Source: Macrobrachium rosenbergii
Lineage: Eukaryota; Arthropoda; Malacostraca; Decapoda; Palaemonidae
NCBI RefSeq assembly: GCF_040412425.1
Contig: NC_089788.1
Span: 62,141,720 to 62,205,719 of the forward strand
Direction of reading: 5' to 3'
Length of the DNA: 64,000 nt
The notes beneath the pieces were generated by a model. The model saw nothing but the letters and a program-made list of their open reading frames with translations, was not told the origin of the DNA and did not search any database. Positions 33,760-44,361 of the stretch are shown piece after piece; position 1 is the first letter of the stretch, and every line of letters begins with the position of its first letter. A program made the translations under genes and the position numbers.

Positions 33760-34202
33760 CAAATCTTTATTTTCACTTAGCATAAAGCTATTTGAGGCAT
33801 GAACAAAATTAACCATAAAGATTTGAAAAAAAATTAACCTGAAAACCTTAAAAAGATATCAGCTTTTCATGGAGTTTTATTCTTCCACCAATGGCACAAA
33901 TGAGAACGGACTCCCTACCCTACCCCACAGAGGATGGCACAACATGATTAGAGTGGTCCAAGTGCAAGCCAAACCCACTTGCAAGGACTGAGAGTAATAC
34001 AAGCATACAATCATCCCCACCCTAATCATGTTATGGGCAAACTGGATAGAATGCTGAGTGTCCTACCCATAGAACCATAGAACCAGACCCCCCTGGAATC
34101 CGTGGTCCAGCCCTAACAAATAGTTCCGCCTTTGAGCTACCAATCTGTTAACTCTTGGGTCTGAACATTATCGGGCAGTTGATGGTCCTACCACAGTTCT
34201 CA
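33760..34202 (-). other. DIRS C gag-side sequence, no clear frame
   Basis: This lies between the small DIRS derivative and the gag frames. It is probably gag or untranslated element sequence by position; no motif is seen. Confidence 0.35.
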
Positions 34203-35044
34203 CTATTTAGCTTCGGATATAAATTTGCTGGAAGGTGAATGAACTTCAAAGGAAGCGCCCACAGACACTGGACGCTTGGACACTGGGTACTCACTCGCTG
34301 TCAGGGCAGACACTGAACCTTTCAAAACTGCTACACTCTTAGCGGACACTGGGCGCCCAAATGACAGGCACTTGGCTCCCAGGTGCTCGGCGATTTGATG
34401 TTCAAATGCTGAAAAATCATACACAGGATCTTCTAATTTGGAACAATTGGACACTGGGCGCCCACGAAACTGGAAAGGAGGGCACTGAACACTCATGCGA
34501 TGGGCGCTCGGGCACTTTGCGACGATGAACAGGACTGGCAAACACTCTTTTGGAGTCGGAATGCATACTAGAAACTGAATGGGCGTGAGAATCTTTCACA
34601 GGTGACTGCCAAAAACTGCATGAAGGGAGAGGGCTACACCCCTCTCTCTAAAGCTCGTTTACGAGATGGGGGCGAATCAGTTTCCAACAAAGCACCTGGC
34701 CTTTTCAATGGCCTAGAAACTTTCACAAAATGACCACTGCGCTTACTGGTTCTGAGAGAGTCTGAATTACTAGATGACAGGGCATGTACATCCATCCGGA
34801 CACCTTTCCAATGGCATTCCTCCGCAGCCTGGGATTGGCGGACAACAGGCTCAGATGAGGCGATGACTGCTCGTGGGCAAACCCCACTCACCTCCCTTGG
34901 ACTGCCAGTTTGCTTCCTCCCAGGTGAGCAAGGGGAGTTTAGCAGGGACCTTGGTCTAGGAGCATCGGTGGGACAAACAGCCGCCCCCTCCACTGACACT
35001 GCACTCGACACTTCACTATTAAATTTGTCCATCAGGACCTTCAC
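34203..35044 (-). pseudogene. DIRS C gag, Ser/Pro-rich middle part
   Basis: Two minus-strand frames (35044-34634 and 34599-34203) encode Ser/Pro/Arg-rich sequence with the repeated phrase R-P-V-S, consistent with a disordered gag segment. No zinc knuckle is present here; the zinc-binding N-terminus lies at 35689-35480 beyond a nested SINE. The function, element particle assembly, is inferred from position. Confidence 0.55.
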
Positions 35045-35047
35045 AAG

Positions 35048-35225
35048 TAAGTAAGTACAGCTTAGTTTTACAGACCACTGAGCTGATTAACAGCTCTCCT
35101 AGGGCTGGAAGGATTACACTTATTTTACGTGGCTAAGAACCAATTGGTTACTCCATCAGGAATCCGAACCACATTATAGCGAGAAATGAATTTCTATCAC
35201 AGAAATAAATCCCTAACTCTGAAAC
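35048..35225 (-). mobile_element. Truncated tRNA-derived SINE in DIRS C gag
   Basis: The sequence contains GAGCTGATTAACAGCTCTCC, TACGTGGCTAAGAACCAATT and GAGAAATGAATTTCTATCAC, matching the non-tRNA part of the SINEs at 20585 and 62567. The tRNA-like head is absent, as expected of a 5'-truncated insertion. Confidence 0.8.
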
Positions 35226-35479
35226 AGTAAGCTCAACCAACTAACAAGCAAAAGCAAATTAAATTTCTGATCTACCTGTGCTTCTAAGCTGGCAATGGCA
35301 TTGGGTTCAGCAGAATGAGAGCTAGGTAACAGAGTGACAGGAGAAGCTGGAGGACTGGAAATGGGAGAAAAAGCTGTCACAGGTGTTGAAGGGATAGGCA
35401 GAACAGCAATATCAACTCCTGGAGAATGAACTGTACTAGTGGAAGCCTTAGCTTCAGCCCTAGCTGTAGCGTTCCTCAG

Positions 35480-35689
35480 TCAGTCACGCTGTAATTTATC
35501 TAAGTGTGTCTGTAAGATTTTCCACTTCCCCTTATCCCAGTCCTTACATTCCTCACAATTAACCTCAGGAGAGCAATTTTGCTCCCTGCAAGAACTACAT
35601 ACGGTATGAGAGTTGTGTTTTGCAGAAGTAAGTCTAGTTTTGCAGCCTTTGCTGCAATACCTAATGCAAGACAAACTAGAGTCAGACAT
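35480..35689 (-). pseudogene. DIRS C gag N-terminus with Cys-rich motif
   Basis: The frame begins M-S-D-S-S-L-S-C and contains C-S-K-G-C-K, H-T-V-C-S-S-C-R, C-S-P-E-V-N-C-E-E-C-K-D-W. The pattern H-x-x-C-x-x-C-R ... C-x-x-C-x-x-W is shared with copy E (49660-49560), marking it as a conserved DIRS gag N-terminal motif, probably zinc-binding. The C-terminal continuation is separated by stops and a SINE. Confidence 0.7.
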
Positions 35690-35889
35690 AATAAGTCTAA
35701 AGTCTAATTGGGAAAGTCACAATCAAGAATTTCAGCTAAGCTAAATAGCTGCGCTACCAAAAGCAACGAGTATTTCACCAAAAGACGATCTCCAACCATC
35801 CGGTGAAAACAAATCAGGAGCTGCCAATAGCCAGTGCCAAGTCATTAGCCGGCAGAAACGAATTCAGCTCTTTAGCTACGTTGTACCTA

Positions 35890-36024
35890 TTCTTCCCTGA
35901 AAGTAGGCAGGGCAGTATACTTACACCCAAAACAAAAGAGCACTGCCACGAATTTTTAATTTTGAACTGCCGCGTAAAGTAAAAACTATAGCTATGTAAT
36001 TATTTGGTAAGTTACTAATATAAA
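35890..36024. repeat. Right inverted terminus of DIRS C
   Basis: CTTCCCTGAAAGTAGGCAGG and the following GTATAC, GAGCACTGC and GTAAAGTAAAAACTATAGC blocks are inverted counterparts of the DIRS C left region (24700-24830). It ends close to GTAAGTTACTAATATAAAAC. Confidence 0.8.
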
Positions 36025-36034
36025 ACTGGTTATA

Positions 36035-36369
36035 CAGGCAGTCCCCGGTTTACGATGGGGGTTCCGTTTTTCCGCCGCGTCATAAACGGAAAATCATCGC
36101 AAACCAAAAAATCGTTGAAAATCGTCAAAAATCCTAAGAAAACCTTACTTTTAATGCTTTGGGTGTATTGAGTTTTTCATGAAAAACCTCCAAATTTTGA
36201 TTATTCTGCCGTTTTGGAACCATATTTCTTCTGTCGGATCGGCATACAACGCGTTGTAACCCCGGAACATGCGTCGTAAACCGGGAAATAATTTCTGATG
36301 AATATATTTGACAAAGTCGTAACCTCGGAACGTCATAAGCCAGACCCGTCATAAACCGGGGACTGCCTG
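36035..36369. mobile_element. TA-flanked MITE (335 bp)
   Basis: The ends CAGGCAGTCCCCGGTTTACG and CATAAACCGGGGACTGCCTG are inverse complements and are flanked by TA on both sides. The interior is rich in GTCGTAA/TTACGAC-like phrases. It is the same family as 52798-53143. TA duplication and CAG termini fit the pogo/mariner group. No coding capacity. Confidence 0.9.
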
Positions 36370-37583
36370 TACTAGCATCAAGGACATCAAGCAGCCAAAC
36401 ACCTGCTTATGTCCTTCAAGACTTTTGTTGTTCACTTTTCTTGTTCCAAATCCATGTTGAACAAAAAACAAAACACCATGCATACCAAAGATGAGAGAAG
36501 TTTCAATTTAATGGACATTTAAAACAGCAATATTGTAACTCATCACAGCTGAGGGAAAAAAACTGGCTTATGACAAGTTAGTAGGGGTTTCCCCCACTCA
36601 GACCTACCTCAAATTAACCACCCTGGTATCAAGTTTCAACAACCATTTTCGTCTCAGACTGAGAATTCTCCTACATAAGGAGTGATGGTTTGTATTTCCA
36701 TAAGAACAAAGTTAAACAACTGAGGAATTTTTCAAACATGAAGTGCAGTAGCATCACACTCCCTCCAATGTTAATAATAATCTGATTATTTGTGTTTTCA
36801 TTTTCCTGTTAAACTTGTACACATACAGCAATCATTATAAATACATGCATACATTATATATAAAGTATCTGGGTATCTCATATCTGATGAATACTGTATG
36901 TAGTTTGGCTTGGGTAATAAACACTTACTTCAAAGAGGTGACATTCACCATTCATATTTCTTTGCATTGCTACATAATTTTTCAAGTCACAGTATATTTT
37001 TATAGGCTAGCCATGGTTACACTATGATTTTGGGATAACCTAGAGGTAGCACAACCTAGGCTAACCCAGTCACTATTCCTAAGTCTAAACTTTGGAAGAT
37101 TTACACCCCTTTTAGATTTATATATATTGTGTATAATCACAGGATTACTGTATGAACTAAGTTTCCAGTGCTTTTCCAACAGTGAAAGTTGAAGCAACCG
37201 GACACAAGTTAGAACATTTGGAGTGATCAACTCTCCTTAGAACAGCATGAACCAATGAATCTTTTCAAGAGGATGAATAGATAAAGCAATTGAAAACTGG
37301 GGTTAAAAAAGACAACAAAGAACTATGTTTCAAGACCAAACAATTACTATATTCAAATGTTTTACACCAAAATCAAACTTACTTCTCTATACAAAATGGT
37401 ATCATCTCCATTACTAAAGCATCTTAATTGACAACATCAAAAGTTGAATGAAGAGTAACCCTTATCAGCAACAGTAAAACTTAAGCCAGTCTGTAGAACA
37501 TAACCACAAATAAAAAATCGGTGCTGTCATCATATGAGCGGTCATCATACTACATGATTTTTTGCATCAATGAATATAAATAT
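36370..37583. other. Intron segment that recurs, interleaved, at 43140-44222
   Basis: This unique-looking AT-rich segment forms the left flank of DIRS D. Blocks such as TTAGTAGGGGTTTC, AATTAACCACCCTGGTATCA and ATCTGATTATTTGTGTTTTC reappear in order at 43200-43440 between blocks of DIRS sequence. No exon is recognised. Confidence 0.6.
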
Positions 37584-37887
37584 GATATTTTTATAATAAA
37601 ATAAAGTTTGTTCATACTTACCTCTGGCAGATATATATATAGCTGTATTCTCCGAAGGACGTCCTGGGAGAATTTCAAATTTCGTGGCTGGGTGAGGCAA
37701 CATCTTTTCGATCAGGTGGTTAGTACACATTCCAGCGCCCTGACCGGACATAATAGCATCAGGAACCATTCCCATTTTCTATTCAGATTTTCTAACGCCA
37801 CTGTCTCCTGAGGGGAGGAGGGAGGGCAATATGAATATATATATCTGCCAGGTAAATATGAACAAAAAATTTTATTATAAAAATATC
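37584..37887. repeat. Terminal hairpin of DIRS D
   Basis: The left arm has ATAATAAAATAAAGTTTGTT CATACTTACC and the right arm GGTAAATATGAAC followed by TTTTATTATAAAAATATCAT. Relative to copy A the loop includes foreign blocks (37640-37760). The inner repeat follows at about 37891 (TTCATGAGACTTACCTGCCA). Confidence 0.8.
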
Positions 37888-38339
37888 ATTTTGTTCATGA
37901 GACTTACCTGCCAGATATCTATATAGCTGAATACCACCTTTGGAGAGGTAGAGAAAGCTAAGAATAAGGGAAAACAATTTTAGACAGTGTAAAATATTTT
38001 GGTTCCTTACCTGATAGCATAGCTGACTGAGTGGTTACTGTCACCTAGCCTGCTTCTGCTCTTAAAGAGACCCCAGCAAGGTAGTGACCTATAAAGCTGG
38101 CGACTGCTAGATGATCTGTCAACGGGGCGTGACCAGAATGTGACTAGACCATAGATCATAATACCAGGACAAACGAGTATACCAACCACCTAACCAGCAC
38201 TTAAGACTTTATGAAAAGATTGGGAAGACTGACTCCATCAATCGACCCAACAACCATAAAAAACACAACAAAACACAATTAAAAACCCCTCCTAAACAGG
38301 ATTAAAGGATAGGAGCAGAGCTGGATGACCCCAAGGTTG

Positions 38340-39017
38340 TAGCAGCAGCAACGTAGGTCCCAGAGAAAGCAATTTTCGTATGCTACCTTGACATCTCTTA
38401 AGTAGTGTGCAGGAAACACCGATTCACTTCTCCAAAAGTGGCACTGATAATATCACTGAGCGCCATATTTCTCTGGAACGCCAAAAGGAAATCAGCGACT
38501 GCTCTAACTTCATGGGCGTTGACTCTCAACAACTTGTTGAATCATCGAACAAGAATGTGCCTCATAATGACATTCCTAATGAAGAATGCTAGCGCATTCT
38601 TCGACATAGGATTAACAGGATGTTTCACGGAACGAGACACCATAAATTGTCCGAGGGACCTCGCAGGTCCTGAGTCCTTCTAAGGTAATACCTTAGAGCT
38701 CTAACAGGACAAAGAACTCTCTCAGGATTCTGTCCAGCAAGGTCAGTCAAACCTTTAATTTCAAAAAGATCTAGGCCAAGGATTAGAAGGCCTTTCATTC
38801 TTAGCCAAGAATGTAGGGGACAACGAGCAGACAGCATTGTGTCCCTTGAAGCCCACATGGACTGAAAGCCTGAACCTCCCCAACTCACTCTCTTCGCAGA
38901 TGGAAATCTGAATGCCAGAGCAATGAGGAAGATCGTCTTTCTAGAAACATCCCTTAGAGATGCTGAATGAAGAGGTTCAAAAGGACTGGACATTAAAAAC
39001 TTGAGGACAACATCCAA
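38340..39017 (-). pseudogene. DIRS D tyrosine recombinase, frameshifted
   Basis: The minus strand gives V-V-L-K-F-L-M-S-S-P-F-E, F-L-I-A-L-A, S-A-K-R-V-S (first Arg), L-C-P-V-R-A-L-R-Y-Y-L-R-R-T in frame 39017-38625. In another frame at 38530-38490 it reads V-N-A-H-E-V-R-A-V-A, the His-x-x-Arg pair (38503-38514). The following block has T-F but no clean terminal Tyr. Confidence 0.8.
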
Positions 39018-39199
39018 ATTCCAAGTAGGGGAATAGGCCCCTGACCTTGGACGTTTCAGAAAGATCTCAAGAGATCGTGAAGGTCCTTATTATTAGACAA
39101 ATCAGTCCTCTGTGTCGGAAAACAGAGGAAAGCATGCTCGATATCCTTTCGATAGTTGGAACTGCCAACTTGAACTTTTCTCTCAAAAAGAGAAGGAAA

Positions 39200-40426
39200 T
39201 CAGCTATTTGGCTCAAAGAGGTCGAGGAAGAGAAACTCCTTCTTTCTGCACCAACCTCTGAAGGTTGCCCACTTCAGCTTGATACACTTTGATAGAGGAA
39301 GCTCTTCTGGCTCTAGCGATGGCCCGTGCCACTCGCCCTCAAAAACCCTCGCTCTGACCAATTTCTGTCTAGTCTGAATGCAGTCAGGTTCAGAGCGATG
39401 AGGTTTTGATGGTATCTCAGTAAAGTGGGGTTGTTTGAGCAGATCTGCTCTCATAGGTAGTGACCTGGGAACGTCCACTAACCAGAAGAGAATCTCCGAG
39501 AACCATTGGTTCTTGAAGGCCAAAACATGGTCAGGCGATGAGCGTCATCCTTGTTCCAGTTGAGGGTTCGAGAACTTGCGAGATAAGTTGCACTTCTCCC
39601 AGAATTTTGAACGGAGGAAAAGGCATAAACGTCCAGACCCGTCAATCCCAGAGAAGAGCATCTATCGCCACTGCGCCTGGGTCTAGAACAGGGGAGCAGT
39701 AGATGGGAAGCCTCGCCCGTTCTTGAGTCGAGAAGAGATCCACGAGAGGGCGACCCCAAAGATTCCAAAGGTCTCGGCAAACCTCCTGATGAAGAGTCCA
39801 CTCCGTCGGAAGAAGTTGGTGGCGCCCGACTGAGCAGGTCCGGGACTCGAACATTCTCTACCCCCTCAACAAATCTTGTGAGGATTGTAATGTTGCCAGA
39901 GTCTTGAGCCCAGAGGAGAATTTCTCTGCAAGGCCGAGACAGGGAACGAGTGTGTTCTCCCTGTTTTTGAGGTACGCCAATGCCGTGAGTGTTGTCCGAG
40001 TTCACTTGAACAACGTGATTGGCAACGGACTTTCTTGAGACCTGGAAGAATTGGAGGGCTAGGAAGATTGCCTGCCAACTCTTTGATGTTGATGTGCCAG
40101 GATATCTGTTGCCCTTTCCAGGTTCCTGACACTTCCTTTCCCCCAGTGTTGCTCCCCAACCCGCCAATGATGCGTCGGAAAACAACACTAGGTCGGGGCT
40201 CAGAAGCTTGAGAGATCCCTTTTCCCAACTTCACAGGATCGAGCCACCACTTGAGGGAGTCTTTTATGGAAGGAAGGATCCTTAATTCTTCTTCCAAGTC
40301 TTCCTTGTTCTTCCAGTTCTCCAGCAGAAAGAACTGAAGAGGTCTGAGATGTAGCCTTCCTAGAGAAACAAACTTCTCCAGCGAGAAATGGTCCCCAGCA
40401 GACTCATCCATTCCCTCACCGAGCAT
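39200..40426 (-). pseudogene. DIRS D RNase H and trailing domain, frameshifted
   Basis: Minus-strand 40188-39478 starts L-F-S-D-A-S-L-A-G-W-G-A-T-L (RNase H Asp). The overlapping frame 40426-39866 has S-W-H-I-N-I-K-E-L-A-G (Glu). V-N-S-D-N lies near 40010, and F-V-E-G-V-E-N-V-R-V-P-D-L-L-S-R follows at about 39860. 39523-39200 resembles the linker to the recombinase. Confidence 0.8.
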
Positions 40427-40479
40427 GTTTCCTTCTCCAAGAAGACCCAGCGACTTTTCGCAACAATGAACTTGCCTTT

Positions 40480-41050
40480 CTAAGCGTTTCGGAGGACGCT
40501 AGAAAAGCCCACTAATTCATCTGAATCCCCAGATAAACGATGGACTGGGAGGGGATCAGTTGCGATTTTTCTACATTGATCAGAAGTCCCAGGGACTTCC
40601 ACGATATCCAGAGTAAAATGAAGGTCCTCCAAACACCTCCGTGCGAAGAAGCACGGATCAACCAATCGTCCAGGTAGAACAAACCAGACTGAGAGATCCT
40701 GACTCCCGAGAGGTGCAACCACATCGCTATATTCTTCATGAGAAGAGTAAACACCCTCGGGGCTGTGCTGAGTCCAAAGCAGAGAGCCCTGAATTGGTAA
40801 GTCTTGCCCCAAGACAAAGCGGAGATACTTCATCGTAGCGGATGAATCTTCCCTCGTGGAAAATACGCATCTTGAAGGTCTAAAGAGACACCATCCAATC
40901 CCGGGCTGAAGAGCTCCTAAAATTGACTGGAGACGTTTCCATCTTGAACTTGTCCTTCTGGACAAAGTCGTTCAGCTTGCTGACGTTGCCAAGACAGGTC
41001 TCCAACCTTCTGGATGTTTCTGAACCAGAAACAGTCTGTTGTAAAATCCA
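40480..41050 (-). pseudogene. DIRS D reverse transcriptase
   Basis: Minus-strand 40817-40512 encodes Y-Q-F-R-A-L-C-F-G-L-S-T-A-P-R-V-F-T (motif B), G-L-F-Y-L-D-D-W-L-I-R-A (catalytic motif C) and L-G-L-L-I-N-V-E-K-S-Q-L-I-P-S-Q followed by Y-L-G-I. This is the clearest DIRS palm sequence in the window, although motif A to its right is in another frame. Confidence 0.88.
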
Positions 41051-41059
41051 CGGATTTTG

Positions 41060-42879
41060 TGTCTAAAACTGGCTCCACTGCTCTCTTCTCTGAATAATTT
41101 GTTCGATGAGGTCGCGCACAGACATCTTCTGCTTGGCAGGAAGAAGGTACTTGGGAGATAAATCTCTGTTGGTCGAAGACAAAAACCGGCGGAAGAGTCA
41201 GGAAAGGAAGGAATTAGGGGAGCCTCTCTCTACTACTTGGAGGGACCAAGAGTCTGCCCCTCTCTCTCCAGGCTTGAGCAAACCCAAGAAGCCTGGCTCA
41301 ACTGGCATCTGGAGGAGAAACTCACTTGCCGCCCCTCTTGTGGATGACCTTGCCTCTAGGGAAACCTCTGCCTGGAGTGTGCGGGTTTGGAAAAACTTCC
41401 TGTGGAAGACCCTGAACACGAAAGGGCTGCTTCTTTTTCGCTTGCTGAGGCAAAGAAGAGAACATAAGATTTGTGGCTGAGGGTCGCTTAGAGGACCTGG
41501 AAAGGAGGTCTTGAGTGGCCTTCTCCTGAAGGCTGGAAGAATGACCTTAACCAAGGTCTGGGGAAGAGATGGCTAGATTTTGAAACCATAGGAGAACTGA
41601 AGCTCTCCCTTCTGAGATGGAGAAACAGACTTCGATTTTAAGGAAAGAAAATGCTCTCTTCTTTAAAAGAGCTGATAAAACTGTAAAGTCAGATCTTCAG
41701 AGCCATCTCTGACGGCCTTGTCCATGCACCGTTTTCAAATGACAGCTCCCCAGACTAACTGAACTATTTCTAACCAAAGATCTTAGTGTGCAGAGAGTCC
41801 CAACAGAGTCAGCAAAAGTTAAAGTTCAGCAATTGATCAATTGAAAAGTCCTTTGAAAGGTGGTGGTCCATTTCAGTGAGAGAAGAAACCTTAGAAGAGG
41901 ACAAGTGGGATCTCCAGACCCACAAGACTAGAAAGTCCCCAAAAGTAGAAACTGTCAAACCCATATCTTCCCCTGTTGTTGCAAATTCCTATTTACCCGA
42001 CAAAAAGAACCAAAGCAAAGAAGTCTTCCTTGGTTCTTTCTAGACTCGACATCCAGTCTTGAACTTTCTTAAAATTCTCTACTTGGTAGATCTCTAACTG
42101 ATTTCTTCATTTAAATTAGATTTTACCTTAGGACTTTTCCAGGCCTGAGAAATCTGCTGCTGACCAACTGCCTGCTCCGGGGGAGAGCGAGGGCTGAAGA
42201 TCCTACCTTTGGTTTCAGGAAATAAATCCATGAACAGACAAGTCAGAGTCTGATAACGGAAGAAGCAGAAGGAACGTGTTTCTGTGTCCCTATTAACTTT
42301 CTGACTGAAGGGGTTCTTCTTCTGTCAGCTGGAGGGTCAGGAGAGCAAGGAAACAAGGAGTCTGGAATGCGCCTGACAATTTGTCTTCTAATTTCCTAAA
42401 TAATTCTGACTCTAAAGCCTCTTTGCAAAATCCTGAAGAGTTTCTGAACAGAAGAAACCTTAAGTTGATCATCAAGAAAAACTGATTTCAGGCGTGAGAT
42501 AATCCTCCATCTGTGGTCGACCATGACACTACACGAGGCGTCCTGGCGGGAAATGTGACGCAGCATTGTACCTTCCTGCAATTTAGCTTCACAATGGAGA
42601 GCTGTCGTTTTTAAGGGTACTCATCCTTTTCTTGCAGGTGAGTGCACAAACGATGAGGCTGCGGTGTCTCCAGCGGATATCTCGAACCTGGCAGAAGCAG
42701 AAGTGGAAGCCGAAAATGTTCAAGGGTGGTGAAGGATCCATTTTATCCATTTCAAAATCCAAGCCAGGCCAAGTCAAAGCTTCAGGAAAGAACAATCCAG
42801 AAGAGAAGGGGGCCGATCAAAACCAGGCCCAAGTCGTTATTCAATCCAAAAACAAAATAAGAGTCGGGCTGGCCAAAAT
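41060..42879 (-). pseudogene. DIRS D gag-side region, decayed
   Basis: This is upstream of the reverse transcriptase in element order. Blocks match copy A (for example AGTCAGAGTCTGATAA near 42240 and 10505). Intervening sequence does not match copy A, so part of this may already be mosaic. A plus-strand frame at 42632-42895 has no recognised domain and is probably fortuitous. Confidence 0.45.
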
Positions 42880-44222
42880 TTCGCCTGATCCATAAGAGAA
42901 GTCCAGCTGCTGTTGCATGCAAAAAATCTGGCAATTGGGGTTCACAGCTCTTAGAAGACGGGCTGAATTTGCGAGAAGGCGCTGCGGTAACTCATTTGTT
43001 AGAATTTTCCTTTCCCAACGTTGGTAAGCGCTCCGTTAATTACACTTAGTGGGTAATGAGTTGAACGAAAGTTCTTCCGTTGAGGGTAAAACTTTCAGGG
43101 GACTAATTCAGGTGTTCAGAGGAAGAGTGTATTGCAATGTTTCCTCTAATGGACATTTGAGAACAGCAAGAAACAGTAACTCAACCCGACAGCTGAGGGA
43201 AAAAACGGCTCGGAGGACAAGTTAGTAGGGTTCCCCACTCAGACCTACCTGGAATTAACCACCCTGGTATCAAGATCCCATTTTCAGCCTCAGACTCAAA
43301 GGACCTGCATAAGGGATGTGATGGTTTGTAGTCCCATAACCTTCAAAGTTAAACAACTGAGGAATCTCCCAAACTTGGGAGTTCAGCAGAGGTCCAGGCC
43401 TAGAATGTTATTATAATCTGATTATTTGTGTTTTCATTTTCAACACTGTTAAACTTAACACATACAGCAATCATTATAAATTGCAGGGCATTCATTATAT
43501 TTAAGAGTATCTAGATCTCAATTTGATGAATCTGTGAGCATTACTTTCTAATAAAACCTCAGGGCCAAGAGGCAACACTAAATTAGGATACTTTGGGTTA
43601 CTAACATAAAATCCTTCAAGTCACAGAAACACTTTGGAGGAAGACCTCCTCACCCTTATCACACTATGAATTTTGGGATAACCTAGGATTAGTACTTCTT
43701 CCATTCTCCCAGTCAGATAATCCTCAATTCATTGCTTTGGAAGATTGTCCACAGAACATTTATACCCTACATTTCATACATAAAGTGTGAGGGTCTGAAC
43801 TAAGTTTCCATAGCCTCACCTTACAACCACCAAGTACAAACCCGATAGCTAGAGGAAGACATTATTAAAGAAAATTTGGAGTGATCAAAATTCAAAAAGC
43901 AGTCATGAACCAATGAATCTTTTCCACAGATCCAATAGATAAAAAACAACCAAAAAACTCAAGTGACAAAATATTGAAATCAAAAAGATCAAACAGGAAC
44001 TGATTCAAAGGTGTTGACAGTTCGGCAAACTTAATCTGAATAGAAAATGGTAATGGTGTCCATGAATGCCAGCATCTTATTGACAACATCCCAATTTGTT
44101 GAATGAACCACCTTGATCAGCAACAGTAAAATTTGAAATTCTGTAGAACATAACCTTCAGAGAAAAAATCAGCTATATATATATCTGGCATCATAAGATT
44201 TTTGCTCAATGAACAAAATATT
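42880..44222. other. Interleaved mosaic of DIRS right-end sequence and intron flank
   Basis: Short blocks of DIRS A right-end sequence (GAGTTCAGCAGAGGTCCAGG at 43380; CATACATAAAGTGTGAGG at 43777; CAATCTGAATAGAAAATGG-like at 44034) alternate every 15-60 bp with blocks of the left flank of DIRS D (AATTAACCACCCTGGTATCA at 43254; GATTATTTGTGTTTTCATTT at 43421; TTTTGGGATAACCTAG at 43672). Both sources remain in their own order. This is not how insertion or recombination arranges DNA; a merged consensus is the likely cause. Confidence 0.85.
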
Positions 44223-44277
44223 CAAATTTTATGTAAACCACTCAAATCTTATAAAAATTAAATGTTACCTGACTTAC

Positions 44278-44361
44278 CAAATGCATTAAGCTTGGCTGAA
44301 TTTTTTCATGAACTGCACTCCATTCATGAGCTACTGCTAGAGCTAGACCGTAGTGAGGTAC
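44278..44361 (-). CDS. ATPAF2: ATPAF2-like exon 3
   Basis: This 84-bp exon lies between acceptor TTTCAG|GTACC and donor TTTG|GTAAGT, phase 0 at both ends. The peptide is V-P-H-Y-G-L-A-L-A-V-A-H-E-W-S-A-V-H to S-L-M-H-L. It aligns with the human V-P-S-E-A-L-A-I-A-V-A-T-E-W segment through M-H-L. The Trp of the A-x-E-W motif corresponds to human Trp94, whose change to Arg is a known disease variant. The exon sits about 55 bp from the unreliable mosaic. Confidence 0.93.

Larger units (their letters stand above)
24656..36024 (-). mobile_element. DIRS retrotransposon C, expanded by nested insertions
   Basis: The left end is a hairpin (24656-24950) and the right end (35890-36024) is the inverse of the hairpin-loop side (AAGTAGGCAGGGCAGTATAC, GTAATTATTTGGTAAGT-like). 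Recombinase (25674-26156), RNase H (26613-27524) and gag (34203-35689) lie in DIRS order on the minus strand. The reverse transcriptase palm is missing. The 27540-33760 interval holds a SINE-like scrap, an I-type LINE and a small DIRS derivative; a SINE also sits in gag. The termini differ from A/D and B/E, so this is a third subfamily. Confidence 0.85.
37584..44222 (-). mobile_element. DIRS retrotransposon D, right part mosaic
   Basis: The hairpin (37584-37887), recombinase (about 39017-38340), RNase H (40426-39478), reverse transcriptase (41050-40480) and gag-like DNA (41060 onward) follow DIRS order, with termini of the copy A subfamily. From about 42880 the sequence alternates between copy-A-like blocks and blocks of the left flank (36370-37570), so the right boundary is not reliable. 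The element would sit in the ATPAF2 intron about 55 bp downstream of the exon at 44278-44361. Confidence 0.8.

Noticed and set aside
36841..36900. Candidate for the missing ATPAF2 exon (minus-strand GAGATACCCAGATAC resembling an Asp-Thr-Asp-Thr block)
   Set aside because: The spacing is wrong by two bases and flanking codons do not match.
37545..37775. Minus-strand ORF with a plausible peptide (I-M-S-G-Q-G-A-G-M)
   Set aside because: It crosses the DIRS D hairpin and consists of alternating DIRS and foreign blocks.
42632..42895. 87-codon Lys-rich plus-strand ORF that looks gene-like
   Set aside because: It lies opposite DIRS gag-side DNA next to the mosaic, has no recognisable domain, and no splice context supports it.
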